Positions 27,639-35,884 of a DNA stretch of 64,000 nucleotides are shown here, in pieces. The notes beneath the pieces are model-generated. The model was given only the letters and a program-made list of their open reading frames with translations, ran no database searches and was not told the DNA's origin. Within the stretch, counting starts at the first letter, position 1. Each line of letters starts with the position of its first letter. Source of the DNA: Methylomarinum sp965277025 (GTDB taxonomy: Bacteria > Pseudomonadota > Gammaproteobacteria > Methylococcales > Methylomonadaceae); assembly GCA_965277025.1 (NCBI GenBank), contig OZ255706.1:2418001-2482000 (forward strand), given 5' to 3'. The position numbers were made by a program, and so were the translations under genes.

Positions 27639-28859
27639 ATGGAACTCACTGCAATACACAAGCGAGTCATCGGGTTGGATGTTCACCAAAAGCAGATTAC
27701 CGCCTGCGCCATGGTTGAACAGGCCGATGGTGGTATTCAGACAGAGCATCGGCAGTTTGGCGCATTCAAACGTGATCGACGTGCATTAGCCGATTGGGTG
27801 CAGTCTGTCGCACCGGATGAGGTGGTGATGGAAAGCACCGGCATCTACTGGAAAAGCCCATATGCAGCTTTGGAACATGTGGGTATTTACGCCAGGGTCG
27901 TCAATGCCCGGCATGTGAAGAATGTGCCGGGACGCAAGACGGACATCGGCGACGCGCAATGGCTGGCGATGCTTTCCCGTGCCGGACTGCTGCGCGGTTC
28001 ATTCGTGCCACCGGAAAAGATGCGGCAGTTACGCCTGATTTCACGTCAACGACAGAAGTTGGTGTCGATGCTGTCTGCTGAGAAGAACAGACTGCACAAG
28101 GTATTAACCGACGGCGGCATCCGGCTTGGCGTGGTGGTCAGCGATGTACATGGGCAATCCGCGCGCGCCATGGTTAACGCGCTGATTGAAGGACAGCCTG
28201 CGCATGATGTGTTGAAGCTGACCAGCAATCGTCTCAAAGCGCCGCGCGCCGATATACTGGAGGCGCTGCAAGGTGAGTTGAGCGAGCACCATCGCTTCGT
28301 ACTGAATGAACTGATGCAGCATATTCAGGATTTGGAAGCACGCATAGCCAGATTTGATGCACAACTGCTGGCCGGACTGGAGAAGGAGAAAACGGTTTTG
28401 CAATTGCTCCAGACTATTCCCGGTGTTGATTTGATTGGAGCAGCCATGCTACTTGTTGAGATCGGAACGGATATGACTGTCTTTGGCAGTGCGGATCGGC
28501 TGGCGTCATGGGTGGGCATATGCCCCGGCAACAACGAGTCTGCCGGCAAAGGCAAATCAGGACGAACGCGAAAAGGAAACCCATATGTGCGTCGCCTGCT
28601 TTGCGAATGCGCCCATGCCGCCAGCCGAACCCGATCGGTTTTCCAGGCAAAATATACATCACTGGCGATTAGGCGAGGTCACCAACGCGCCATCATTGCG
28701 CTGGCTCACAAACTTTTGCGGACATGTTACTTCATGATTAGTCGCGGCGAGTATTTCCGGGATTCGACCATCGACTACGAAGAAATGGCTGTCAAACGCA
28801 ATGCACCACGCTGGATCAGAGCGCTGATAAAATTCGGTTATATAACACAACCGGGGTAA
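27639..28859 (+). CDS. IS110-family recombinase (DEDD transposase)
   Basis: A 406-residue protein with a ribosome binding site AAAGGAGG before the ATG. The N-terminal RuvC-like DEDD domain is shown by IGLDVHQKQI (first Asp), VVMESTGIYW (Glu) and PGRKTDIGDAQW (Asp pair). The C-terminal Tnp domain has IPGVDLIGAAMLLVEIG and the serine region CPGNNESAGK, then RKGNPYVRRLL. It is intact and probably active. Confidence 0.93.
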   Translation: MELTAIHKRVIGLDVHQKQITACAMVEQADGGIQTEHRQFGAFKRDRRALADWVQSVAPDEVVMESTGIYWKSPYAALEHVGIYARVVNARHVKNVPGRKTDIGDAQWLAMLSRAGLLRGSFVPPEKMRQLRLISRQRQKLVSMLSAEKNRLHKVLTDGGIRLGVVVSDVHGQSARAMVNALIEGQPAHDVLKLTSNRLKAPRADILEALQGELSEHHRFVLNELMQHIQDLEARIARFDAQLLAGLEKEKTVLQLLQTIPGVDLIGAAMLLVEIGTDMTVFGSADRLASWVGICPGNNESAGKGKSGRTRKGNPYVRRLLCECAHAASRTRSVFQAKYTSLAIRRGHQRAIIALAHKLLRTCYFMISRGEYFRDSTIDYEEMAVKRNAPRWIRALIKFGYITQPG

Positions 28860-29257
28860 GCCAGCTTACTTCATTGAATATGGATAAGCAGCCTTTTCAC
28901 GGCTGAGAACTCCTTGCGCTTTCGATATGGATCATTTCATGTTAAAAAACGCACACCTTGATAAACATATTCTTCATTTTCCAGAAATATGACCTGACTG
29001 TTTTCGCATTGCGCACGGATAGCGCTAAGGGTCTGATGATAATTATTGGCATAAAACTCGTGATTGCCAGCCACATAAATTACTTTTTTTTGTAGTGATT
29101 TTAACCATTCCACCCCTTGCAAATGAACACCGATATCACCAGCGGCAATGATTAGATCGGCATCATTATTCGGAATATCCAAATCGCCAAACTCCAGATG
29201 AATATCCGAAAAGTAATTTATCCTCACAATCGGTTCTGTCCTCTTTTTCCAATAGGG

Positions 29258-29263
29258 TATAAT
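29258..29263 (+). promoter_or_regulatory. Putative -10 box upstream of ispG
   Basis: TATAAT lies 56 nt before the ispG ATG in the divergent spacer with the phosphoesterase gene. A -35 box is not obvious (TTCTGT at a wide spacing). Confidence 0.4.
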
Positions 29264-29319
29264 TCGTTATTTGATTATAGCCAAGTTCAGCTATTTTTTA
29301 GATTTTCAGGTATTAACAG

Positions 29320-30540
29320 ATGACAATCAGTCCACGTAAAAAAACACAACAAGTTTTAGTTGGCAATATTAAAGTCGGCGGCGGCGCTCCAATCGTCGTA
29401 CAATCCATGACAAACACCGATACAGCAGATGCAGAAGGCACTGCCCAGCAGATCATGGACCTCGCGACAGCAGGCTCTGAATTAGTCAGAATTACTGTCA
29501 ACACCGAGGAGGCTGCCAAAGCCGTGGCTGATATTAAAAACAGACTCTTGCAAAAGGGTTTCGATACGCCCATTGTCGGAGATTTCCATTTTAATGGTCA
29601 TAAATTACTGGAAAAATATCCAGATTGCGCCCAGGCGCTGGACAAATTCCGCATCAACCCAGGTAATGTCGGTCGGGGAAAAAACCGCGACCCTCAGTTT
29701 CAACATATGATCGAACTCGCCTACCGCTATGACAAACCCGTGCGTATTGGCGTCAATGGTGGCAGCCTGGATCAATCTGTATTAACTCGTTTACTCGATG
29801 AAAACCGGCAAAAACCCGAGCCCGATGAATTGAATGTCGTAACCCGTGAAGCGATAGTTTTATCCGCACTGGAAAGTGCCGCCAAAGCCCAGGAATATGG
29901 GCTTGGTAAAGATAAAATTATATTGTCTTGCAAAATCAGCAATGTACAGGAACTCATCAATATTTATGAGGATCTTTCCGCACGTTGCGATTACGCTCTG
30001 CATCTGGGTTTGACCGAAGCAGGGATGGGTTCGAAAGGCATCGTATCTTCTTCTGCAGCCTTGGCTGTATTGATGCAACAAGGGATTGGTGACACCATTC
30101 GTATCTCGCTGACGCCAGAACCGGGCGCTGCCAGAACCAAAGAAGTCATCGTCGCACAAGAACTACTGCAAACAATGGGCTTCCGTTCCTTCACGCCTAT
30201 GGTTATCGCCTGCCCGGGGTGCGGCCGGACAACCAGTGATTATTTCCAGAAACTGGCACAGGAAATCCAGGCTTTTCTGCGCGAGCAAATGCCTATCTGG
30301 AGAAAAAAATATCACGGCGTCGAAGAAATGGAAGTGGCCGTCATGGGTTGTGTAGTCAATGGGCCCGGTGAAAGCAAAAACGCCAATATCGGTATCAGCC
30401 TTCCCGGCACAGGTGAATCGCCAGTCGCACCAGTCTATGAAGATGGCGTCAAGACCGTCACATTAAAAGGTGACCATATTGCTGAAGAATTTCATGAATT
30501 GGTAAAAAAATACGTTGAGTCACATTACAGTACCCAATAA
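29320..30540 (+). CDS. ispG: 4-hydroxy-3-methylbut-2-enyl diphosphate synthase IspG (GcpE)
   Basis: A 406-residue cytosolic 4Fe-4S enzyme of the MEP isoprenoid pathway, converting 2-C-methyl-erythritol 2,4-cyclodiphosphate to HMBPP. The TIM-barrel N-terminus (VVQSMTNTDT, RINPGNVG) and the cluster-binding C-terminal domain (ACPGCGRTT and MGCVVNGPGE) are complete; length fits the two-domain bacterial form. The gene stands alone. The following 270-bp spacer holds a degenerate repeat. Confidence 0.97.
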   Translation: MTISPRKKTQQVLVGNIKVGGGAPIVVQSMTNTDTADAEGTAQQIMDLATAGSELVRITVNTEEAAKAVADIKNRLLQKGFDTPIVGDFHFNGHKLLEKYPDCAQALDKFRINPGNVGRGKNRDPQFQHMIELAYRYDKPVRIGVNGGSLDQSVLTRLLDENRQKPEPDELNVVTREAIVLSALESAAKAQEYGLGKDKIILSCKISNVQELINIYEDLSARCDYALHLGLTEAGMGSKGIVSSSAALAVLMQQGIGDTIRISLTPEPGAARTKEVIVAQELLQTMGFRSFTPMVIACPGCGRTTSDYFQKLAQEIQAFLREQMPIWRKKYHGVEEMEVAVMGCVVNGPGESKNANIGISLPGTGESPVAPVYEDGVKTVTLKGDHIAEEFHELVKKYVESHYSTQ

Positions 30541-30559
30541 GGCGCACTACAATTAGCAC

Positions 30560-30632
30560 TCTTTTGGCACACGGATGCGCCGCGAATAACTCAGCGATTC
30601 CCTCAACAGCTTGCTGAAATTGATAGCTGTAA
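30560..30632. repeat. Dispersed intergenic repeat, degenerate copy d
   Basis: It has TTTTGGCACACGGATGCG, CGAATAACTCAGCGATTCC and AAATTGATAGCTG. These echo blocks of copies b and c (GAGTTATTCGCGATTCC, GGACACAGGGATGTG, TTGATAGC) in altered order. No gene is seen in the 270-bp spacer 30541-30810. Confidence 0.45.
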
Positions 30633-30810
30633 ATCGTTGTTTTTGTAAGCCGGATGACATACATAGCTTATTCGGCTTGCATAAATAACAGAAGAAAACT
30701 TTTTAACTTCCAGCAAAAAGAACTTCCTCACTCCTGCGTGATTTTCCTCACATTTCCATTCAGTTCTGCTATACCTATCATTCATTGATCAAGAAAGGGT
30801 TAGTCTGAAA

Positions 30811-31860
30811 ATGCATGGAAATATAGGCATAGTCGGTCTTGGCCGGGTGGGCCGCTCGATTCTCAGAACCAATTTTCTCCACACAAGGCATGGGCGTTTC
30901 AAACTGAAAGTGCTTTGTGACGTCATGCCTATTTCACAAGTGGCCTATCTACTGCTGCATGACAGCACCTATGGTACACCACCTTATTCCATCAATATTG
31001 AGGATGATTATTTAATTATCGATGATTACAAAGTCCGCTATCTCCAGGTGGACCGGCGTCAGACTCATAAGGCAGAAGAATATCTGAATGTTTTAAGCAG
31101 TTTGAATATCGATGTTTTGGTCAATGCGACCGGCACTGCAGTTATTGATGATTTACGTCAACTGATAGAAAAAAACATTTGCAAAAAAGTGCTGTGTAGC
31201 TGGAATATTAAGGGCGGTGACGCCAGCCTGGTTTATGGTGTCAACCATCAACAATATAATCCCAATGAACACCATATTGTCTCTGTCAGCACTTGCACGG
31301 GTAATGCCATGGCGCCGGTCGCCATGATTTTGGGGCGCCATTTTGGCATCGACTTCGCCCGTATAGTCACCATTCACCCGGCGTTGTCGGATCAACATAT
31401 TCTGGATGGCTATCACAAACATCCACACCTGGGTCGTACGACCGCCGCATCGGTAATCCCCACTGCCACCAATGTCGCCGATTCAACAGCCATGGTTATC
31501 CCTGAATTAAAAGGCAAACTGGATTCCTTTTCCTATCGAGTGCCGACTGAAATCGTCTCTTTGATGGATATTACAGTACAGCTCTCGAAAAACTGCGAAC
31601 TGGATGAAATCAAACAACACTTTTTACACTACGCCGAACATGATCTGCAAAATATCCTGCTTTGCGATCAAGGCAGCTGGGGTTACCACAAAGTCAGCAT
31701 CGATTTTATCGGCAGCCCATATTCGAGCATTATCTTGATGGATCAGCTACACCTGACCAATCAACGTCATTCAGGCATTTCACTGATGCATGACAACGAA
31801 CATGGCTATTGCTGCCGAGCACTGGATATTCTGGATGTCTTGCTGGAAAAAATGCATTAA
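30811..31860 (+). CDS. Divergent glyceraldehyde-3-phosphate dehydrogenase-like protein
   Basis: A 349-residue NAD(P)-binding protein. The N-terminal Rossmann motif is GIVGLGRVGRSILR; after it comes LLLHDSTYGTPPYS, in the place of the GAPDH YDSTHG segment. The catalytic Cys is in VSTCTGNAMAPV, where canonical GAPDH has SCTTNCLAP, and the catalytic His region is TIHPALSDQHILDG. VIPTATN and the C-terminal DNEHGYCCRALDIL match GAPDH (WYDNEWGYS). So both catalytic residues remain but the surroundings are unusual. It may be a specialised GAPDH, an erythrose-4-phosphate dehydrogenase-like enzyme, or a paralogue with another substrate. It stands alone, with hemN convergent. Confidence 0.75.
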   Translation: MHGNIGIVGLGRVGRSILRTNFLHTRHGRFKLKVLCDVMPISQVAYLLLHDSTYGTPPYSINIEDDYLIIDDYKVRYLQVDRRQTHKAEEYLNVLSSLNIDVLVNATGTAVIDDLRQLIEKNICKKVLCSWNIKGGDASLVYGVNHQQYNPNEHHIVSVSTCTGNAMAPVAMILGRHFGIDFARIVTIHPALSDQHILDGYHKHPHLGRTTAASVIPTATNVADSTAMVIPELKGKLDSFSYRVPTEIVSLMDITVQLSKNCELDEIKQHFLHYAEHDLQNILLCDQGSWGYHKVSIDFIGSPYSSIILMDQLHLTNQRHSGISLMHDNEHGYCCRALDILDVLLEKMH

Positions 31861-31865
31861 ATCAA

Positions 31866-31895
31866 GTTACTACTCAGCAGATATTTTAACAAAGG
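31866..31895. repeat. Solitary decayed IS66 end
   Basis: GTTACTACTCAGCAGATATTT and what follows resemble the IS66 terminus GTAACTACTCAGCGTATTTT. No partner end or transposase is nearby; it is probably a scar of an old insertion or excision. Confidence 0.5.
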
Positions 31896-31973
31896 CGGTA
31901 AGCCATTGATTAGCCAGGCTTTACAGCGGGATACCGCTAAAGAGCGTATAGGGATTATACAGCGCCGTAATTA

Positions 31974-33353
31974 CTAAATCACTTTGGAAAACTGCTGCTT
32001 TTGAGCCAGATATTGATCGAACACCATACAGATATTGCGAATCAACAAACGGCCAGCCGGCAATACCTGAATTTCTCCATCATCGATTGTAAGCAATCCA
32101 TCTTCTGCCATTGCAGCTAATTGCTTCAGCTCATTTGAAAAATATTGCTTGAAATCCAAGGCAAACTGTTGTTCGACCGCGCTGAATTTTAATTGAAAAT
32201 GGCAAATCATTTGAGTAATGACCGCTCTTCTGATTTTATCATCCAAGCTTAATTCCACCCCTTTGAAAACCGGCAAGCGATTTTTCTCCAGCGCTGCATG
32301 ATAGCTTGGTAAATCCTTATAGTTTTGCATATAAGCATCACCTACCCGCCCAATCGATGTGAGCCCCAAACCGACCAAATCACAATCAGAATGGGTCGAA
32401 TAGCCCTGAAAATTCCGATAGAGTTTTCCTTCCCGCTGAGCAATAGCCAGTTCATCATCAGGCTTAGCGAAATGATCCATCCCGATATAGACATAACCGG
32501 CATCAGTCAGTTTTTTGCCGACCATTTGCAAAATATCCAGTTTCAGATCCGCACTGGGCAAATCATTATCGTTGATCTGACGCTGTACCTTAAAACGGCT
32601 GGGTAAATGGGCGTAATTAAAAATGGAAAATCGCTCTGGCTGATATTCCAGAACCTGATCCAATGTATTGGCAAAACTCTCCATCGTTTGCAAAGGCAGA
32701 CCATAGATCAAATCGACATTAGTGGAGCGAAAACCTTCCTGCCGAGCAGACTCCAGCACAGCAAAGGTTTGCTCAGGGCTTTGAATACGATTGACCGCTT
32801 TTTGTACATCCGGGTCAAAATCCTGCACCCCCAGGCTGATACGATTAAACCCCAGTTTTCTCAAACAGGCGATAGTTTCATCATCGGTTTCCCTGGGATC
32901 GACTTCGATGGAATATTCGCCTCGATCATCATCACGCAAGTGAAAATACTGGCCAGTCGTATCCATCAAACGTTGCATTTGAGATGGATTCAAAAATGTC
33001 GGCGTACCGCCTCCCCAGTGCAGCTGATTGACCACCCGATCACCATCAAACAAGGCGCCTTGTAACGCCACTTCCTTACACAAACTATCCAGATAAGGCT
33101 CGGCATGTTTGCGGTTATTGGTGATGATCTTGTTACAGGCGCAATAAAAACAGACCGTATCGCAGAAAGGAATATGAAAATACAATGATAACGGACCTGC
33201 CTCGATATTTGACTGGTCGATATGCTGACGATATTCCGCTTCGCCAAAGCCCTCATGTAACTCCAAAGCCGTTGGGTAAGAGGTATAACGAGGCCCTGAC
33301 TTGTCGTAGCGGTGAATTAAATCGAGATCGAATTGCAGGGTCTGGTCTATCAT
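31974..33353 (-). CDS. hemN: Oxygen-independent coproporphyrinogen III oxidase HemN
   Basis: A 459-residue radical SAM enzyme that decarboxylates coproporphyrinogen III to protoporphyrinogen IX in heme synthesis without oxygen. The family N-terminus is PRYTSYPTALELHEGF, and the 4Fe-4S/SAM motif is HIPFCDTVCFYCACN. WGGGTPTFL and EVDPRETD are also typical. Length is normal for true HemN. The ATG overlaps the ccmI stop (ATGA), so heme supply is translationally linked to the cytochrome c maturation operon. Confidence 0.95.
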   Translation of the reverse strand: MIDQTLQFDLDLIHRYDKSGPRYTSYPTALELHEGFGEAEYRQHIDQSNIEAGPLSLYFHIPFCDTVCFYCACNKIITNNRKHAEPYLDSLCKEVALQGALFDGDRVVNQLHWGGGTPTFLNPSQMQRLMDTTGQYFHLRDDDRGEYSIEVDPRETDDETIACLRKLGFNRISLGVQDFDPDVQKAVNRIQSPEQTFAVLESARQEGFRSTNVDLIYGLPLQTMESFANTLDQVLEYQPERFSIFNYAHLPSRFKVQRQINDNDLPSADLKLDILQMVGKKLTDAGYVYIGMDHFAKPDDELAIAQREGKLYRNFQGYSTHSDCDLVGLGLTSIGRVGDAYMQNYKDLPSYHAALEKNRLPVFKGVELSLDDKIRRAVITQMICHFQLKFSAVEQQFALDFKQYFSNELKQLAAMAEDGLLTIDDGEIQVLPAGRLLIRNICMVFDQYLAQKQQFSKVI

Positions 33354-34576
33354 GGCAATACTTTATCTATAGTAATGGAGACTGTTTGCTTTGCGTTAAG
33401 ATCAGGCAATGTTTTTGTTCCGACTAAATCACCCGTTTGCGCCATGGCGCTGCCGGTTTTTGATATCCGGGCTATCACATCAACCGCTGAAACAGTCGAT
33501 AAAGTCATCGTTGGCATCATTGCCATCGACTCATCCAATGTGACGGTCACGGGTAAATTCTTAACCTGCTTACGCACGATAGCCAGTGGCATTTTGGGTC
33601 CATTAACTGCACGGGCATAAATAAACACTGTTTCATTTGGTTTGACCTTGTCTTTCAAGGACTCGGCCAAATCGACTTGCACTTCGATAGTGACTTTTTT
33701 TGCTGCTGCTTGTTGTTGTCCATTAGCGCTTGTTTGGCCAACTTTTTCCTCTAATGCCTGAATCAACCCCATCAACTTCTGGTATGACTGTGAGCGTTTA
33801 TCCACCAATGATGAAAGTTTTCGCCAGTCAGTCAATGCCAACTCTAATTCACCCGATTCCACCTTGGCCAAACCGGAAAGCCATAAGGCTGTTTGATTAT
33901 CTGGCTCTAATTGCAAGGCTCGCTCGATCAATTGTTTTGGCTTACCGGCAAGCCTTCCACCATTCGCTGCCGCTAAAGAATCAGCATATTGCAACAAAAC
34001 AGGGACATTATCTGGCTGCAAACGGTTAGCTTGCGCAAATGCTTCGGCCGCCGCCTGATACCGTTTTAGATATTGGAATGAACGACCCAACATAACCCAG
34101 CCTTCAACATCATTGGGGTTTTGTTTTAAACGCTGAGCCAGGCCATCAACCATTTTAAGAATATTATCCTGGGCTTTTTGCTGCTGCTGAACCAATAGTT
34201 GTTGTTTAGATTGTTTTTCAATGGCATCCGGATCACCCAAAGCAAAATAAAGTGACAAACTGGCCAAAGGAACAATAACAATCAAAAAAACAATTGCCCA
34301 GCGACCTTGCGTTGCTGCCTGATTTTTTTCGACACTCTCCAAATCATTTTTCAATGCCAGTTCCAACTCCTGAAGCTGCTCATCATATTGCAGCTGACTT
34401 AATTCTCCAGCGTCTAATTGCCGTTTTAATTCCTTTAACTTTTCCCGGGCAATTGAAATATTGCGCTGTTCAACTTCAGATACCGGTAAATCTTTTTTCC
34501 TGATCAATGGCAAGATCAGAAAAAGCAATGCAATGGTAATCAGCGTGGTGACAACCGCCCAAAAAAACATATTCAC
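33350..34576 (-). CDS. ccmI: Cytochrome c maturation protein CcmI (CycH)
   Basis: A 408-residue membrane-anchored apocytochrome c chaperone. Two N-terminal helices (residues 3-23 and about 95-113) flank a cytoplasmic coiled coil (REKLKELKRQLDAGELS). A periplasmic TPR region (about 145-290; GWVMLGRSFQYLKRYQAAAEAFAQA) and a beta-rich C-terminal domain follow. It binds the C-terminus of apocytochrome c and hands it to the CcmFH ligase. The start overlaps the ccmH stop by 4 bp. Confidence 0.92.
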   Translation of the reverse strand: MNMFFWAVVTTLITIALLFLILPLIRKKDLPVSEVEQRNISIAREKLKELKRQLDAGELSQLQYDEQLQELELALKNDLESVEKNQAATQGRWAIVFLIVIVPLASLSLYFALGDPDAIEKQSKQQLLVQQQQKAQDNILKMVDGLAQRLKQNPNDVEGWVMLGRSFQYLKRYQAAAEAFAQANRLQPDNVPVLLQYADSLAAANGGRLAGKPKQLIERALQLEPDNQTALWLSGLAKVESGELELALTDWRKLSSLVDKRSQSYQKLMGLIQALEEKVGQTSANGQQQAAAKKVTIEVQVDLAESLKDKVKPNETVFIYARAVNGPKMPLAIVRKQVKNLPVTVTLDESMAMMPTMTLSTVSAVDVIARISKTGSAMAQTGDLVGTKTLPDLNAKQTVSITIDKVLP

Positions 34577-35031
34577 TGATCTTCCTCTTGTTCAAGTAAC
34601 TGCCGTATGCGTTTTTCTTCCTGCTCACTCAAGGAAAGCTCTTTTTGGCTAAGTTTTCGACGACTGATAATCCATAACACTAAAAGTCCGATGACAATAA
34701 AAACGGCCGGCCCCAGCCATAAAATCATCGTTTTTGCTTTCAATGGTGGATTATACAAAACAAAATCACCATATCTTCGCGTCATGAAATCGACTATTTC
34801 CTGCTGACTTTTCCCTTGTTGCAACATTTCATACACTTGACGCCTGAGGTCTTTTGCCAAATCGGCATTGGAATCGGCAATGGTCTGATTCTGGCAAACC
34901 AGGCAACGCAACTCATTGATCAACTCTTGATATTGTTGCTCCTGCTGTGGATCGTCAAACTGGCGAAATTCCACTGCCGCCCAGTAGAAACTGGAAAACA
35001 GCACAAAGAAAACAATACACACACCTCTCAT
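34573..35031 (-). CDS. ccmH: Cytochrome c maturation thioredoxin-like protein CcmH (CcmL)
   Basis: A 152-residue periplasmic membrane-anchored oxidoreductase with an N-terminal signal anchor, the redox motif LRCLVCQNQ (about residues 40-48) on a three-helix bundle, RYGDFVLYNPP, and a C-terminal helix anchor (ILWLGPAVFIVIGLLVLW). It reduces the apocytochrome CxxCH thiols before heme attachment. The start overlaps the ccmG stop by 4 bp. Confidence 0.95.
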   Translation of the reverse strand: MRGVCIVFFVLFSSFYWAAVEFRQFDDPQQEQQYQELINELRCLVCQNQTIADSNADLAKDLRRQVYEMLQQGKSQQEIVDFMTRRYGDFVLYNPPLKAKTMILWLGPAVFIVIGLLVLWIISRRKLSQKELSLSEQEEKRIRQLLEQEEDQ

Positions 35032-35561
35032 GATGGTTCCGCCTCTAACTGTTGCAACAATGGTATAAAAGTCTCGTTAATATCTTTCATACTGACTGGG
35101 CCTGTAAATTTAAAACGGATAATGCCTTTTTTATCGATCACAAAAGTTTCCGGTACGCCATAAACCCCATAATCGATGCCGACTCGCCCTTCCCTGTCCA
35201 TAATGCTGGCGCGATATGGATTACCCAATTCAGCCAGCCATTGTTTCGCAGCTTCCAGCTCATCCTTGTAATTCAATCCAATGATGGTCACAGGCATTTG
35301 TTTGATAAATTCATTCAAAACCGGATGTTCAGAACGGCAAGACACGCACCAGGAAGCCCAGACATTCAATAACCAGACTTTGCCCTTTAAGTCTTCAGGC
35401 GATAGTTTTTGCTGCGGATTTTCTAAAATTGGCAAGGAAAATTCGGGAGCAGGCTGATCAATTAATGGTGACGGAATATCACGAGGATTGAGTTTTAACC
35501 CCATCGCGAGAAATACCGCCAGAATGACAAATAACACCAGAGGAAGAATATATTTGAGCAT
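35028..35561 (-). CDS. ccmG: Cytochrome c biogenesis thioredoxin CcmG (DsbE)
   Basis: A 177-residue periplasmic thioredoxin-fold protein with one N-terminal anchor helix. The active site is WASWCVSCRSEHP (CxxC with VS between), followed by VYGVPETFVIDKKG (cis-Pro). It passes reductant to CcmH and apocytochromes. It is separated from ccmF by an unusual 320-bp gap. Confidence 0.95.
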   Translation of the reverse strand: MLKYILPLVLFVILAVFLAMGLKLNPRDIPSPLIDQPAPEFSLPILENPQQKLSPEDLKGKVWLLNVWASWCVSCRSEHPVLNEFIKQMPVTIIGLNYKDELEAAKQWLAELGNPYRASIMDREGRVGIDYGVYGVPETFVIDKKGIIRFKFTGPVSMKDINETFIPLLQQLEAEPS

Positions 35562-35884
35562 AATTGTTAACCCGAATAGGTATCGTTGGACAGTTTGTTT
35601 TTTCTACTTTAGCTTCAAACATTTCATTTAATGGTATTTTCTAAGTGTTTAGCAAGAAGTTTTACTGTATTAAAAGCTTATCAAAATATTCTTTAATAGC
35701 CGCCAAAATCGCAGAATTGCGCAGAAATAAATTATTGAAATTCTGCGTTTTCTGTGGCTTGTTTATCTTAGTGCGTAGCAATAAATTTGCGCTGGAGCTA
35801 TAAAAAATACCGCTGGTGGCAGACACTCACAATAAGACCTTTTTCTACTCACTCAATTTCATGAGTCATGGTGAAATATCCGGG
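35562..35884. other. Long intra-operon spacer between ccmF and ccmG
   Basis: About 320 bp, A+T-rich, where ccmF and ccmG usually touch or overlap. It contains an inverted repeat CGCAGAAT...ATTCTGCG (about 35709-35746) but no recognisable gene, IS end or strong promoter. It may host an internal promoter for ccmGHI-hemN. Confidence 0.5.

Larger units (their letters stand above)
27381..28942 (+). mobile_element. IS110-family element, copy 1, complete
   Basis: It is 1562 bp long, defined by comparison with the second copy at 48163-49722 and by restoration of the phosphoesterase frame on excision. In both places the element is flanked by the same trinucleotide (TAA here on the plus strand, TTA at the other copy, which is inverted). 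No terminal inverted repeats are evident, as expected for IS110. Confidence 0.88.
25804..29227 (-). pseudogene. Calcineurin-like metallophosphoesterase split into three by IS701-like and IS110 elements
   Basis: The pieces on the minus strand are 29227-28943 (ending VRFL), 27377-27301 (GCTLWADLF to LND) and 26177-25804 (FRKIKFKEQ to the stop). Joined, they give one frame of about 240 residues. Metal ligands are in order: D and H in FSDIHLEF, D in AAGDIGVH, N and H in VAGNHEFY, H in VITHHAP, and H-x-H in FHGHVHNSGNY. This is a complete set for a two-metal phosphoesterase. The substrate is unknown. The start is GTG at 29227; it is divergent from ispG. Reconstruction is direct from the sequence; the gene is inactive as it stands. 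Confidence 0.88.
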
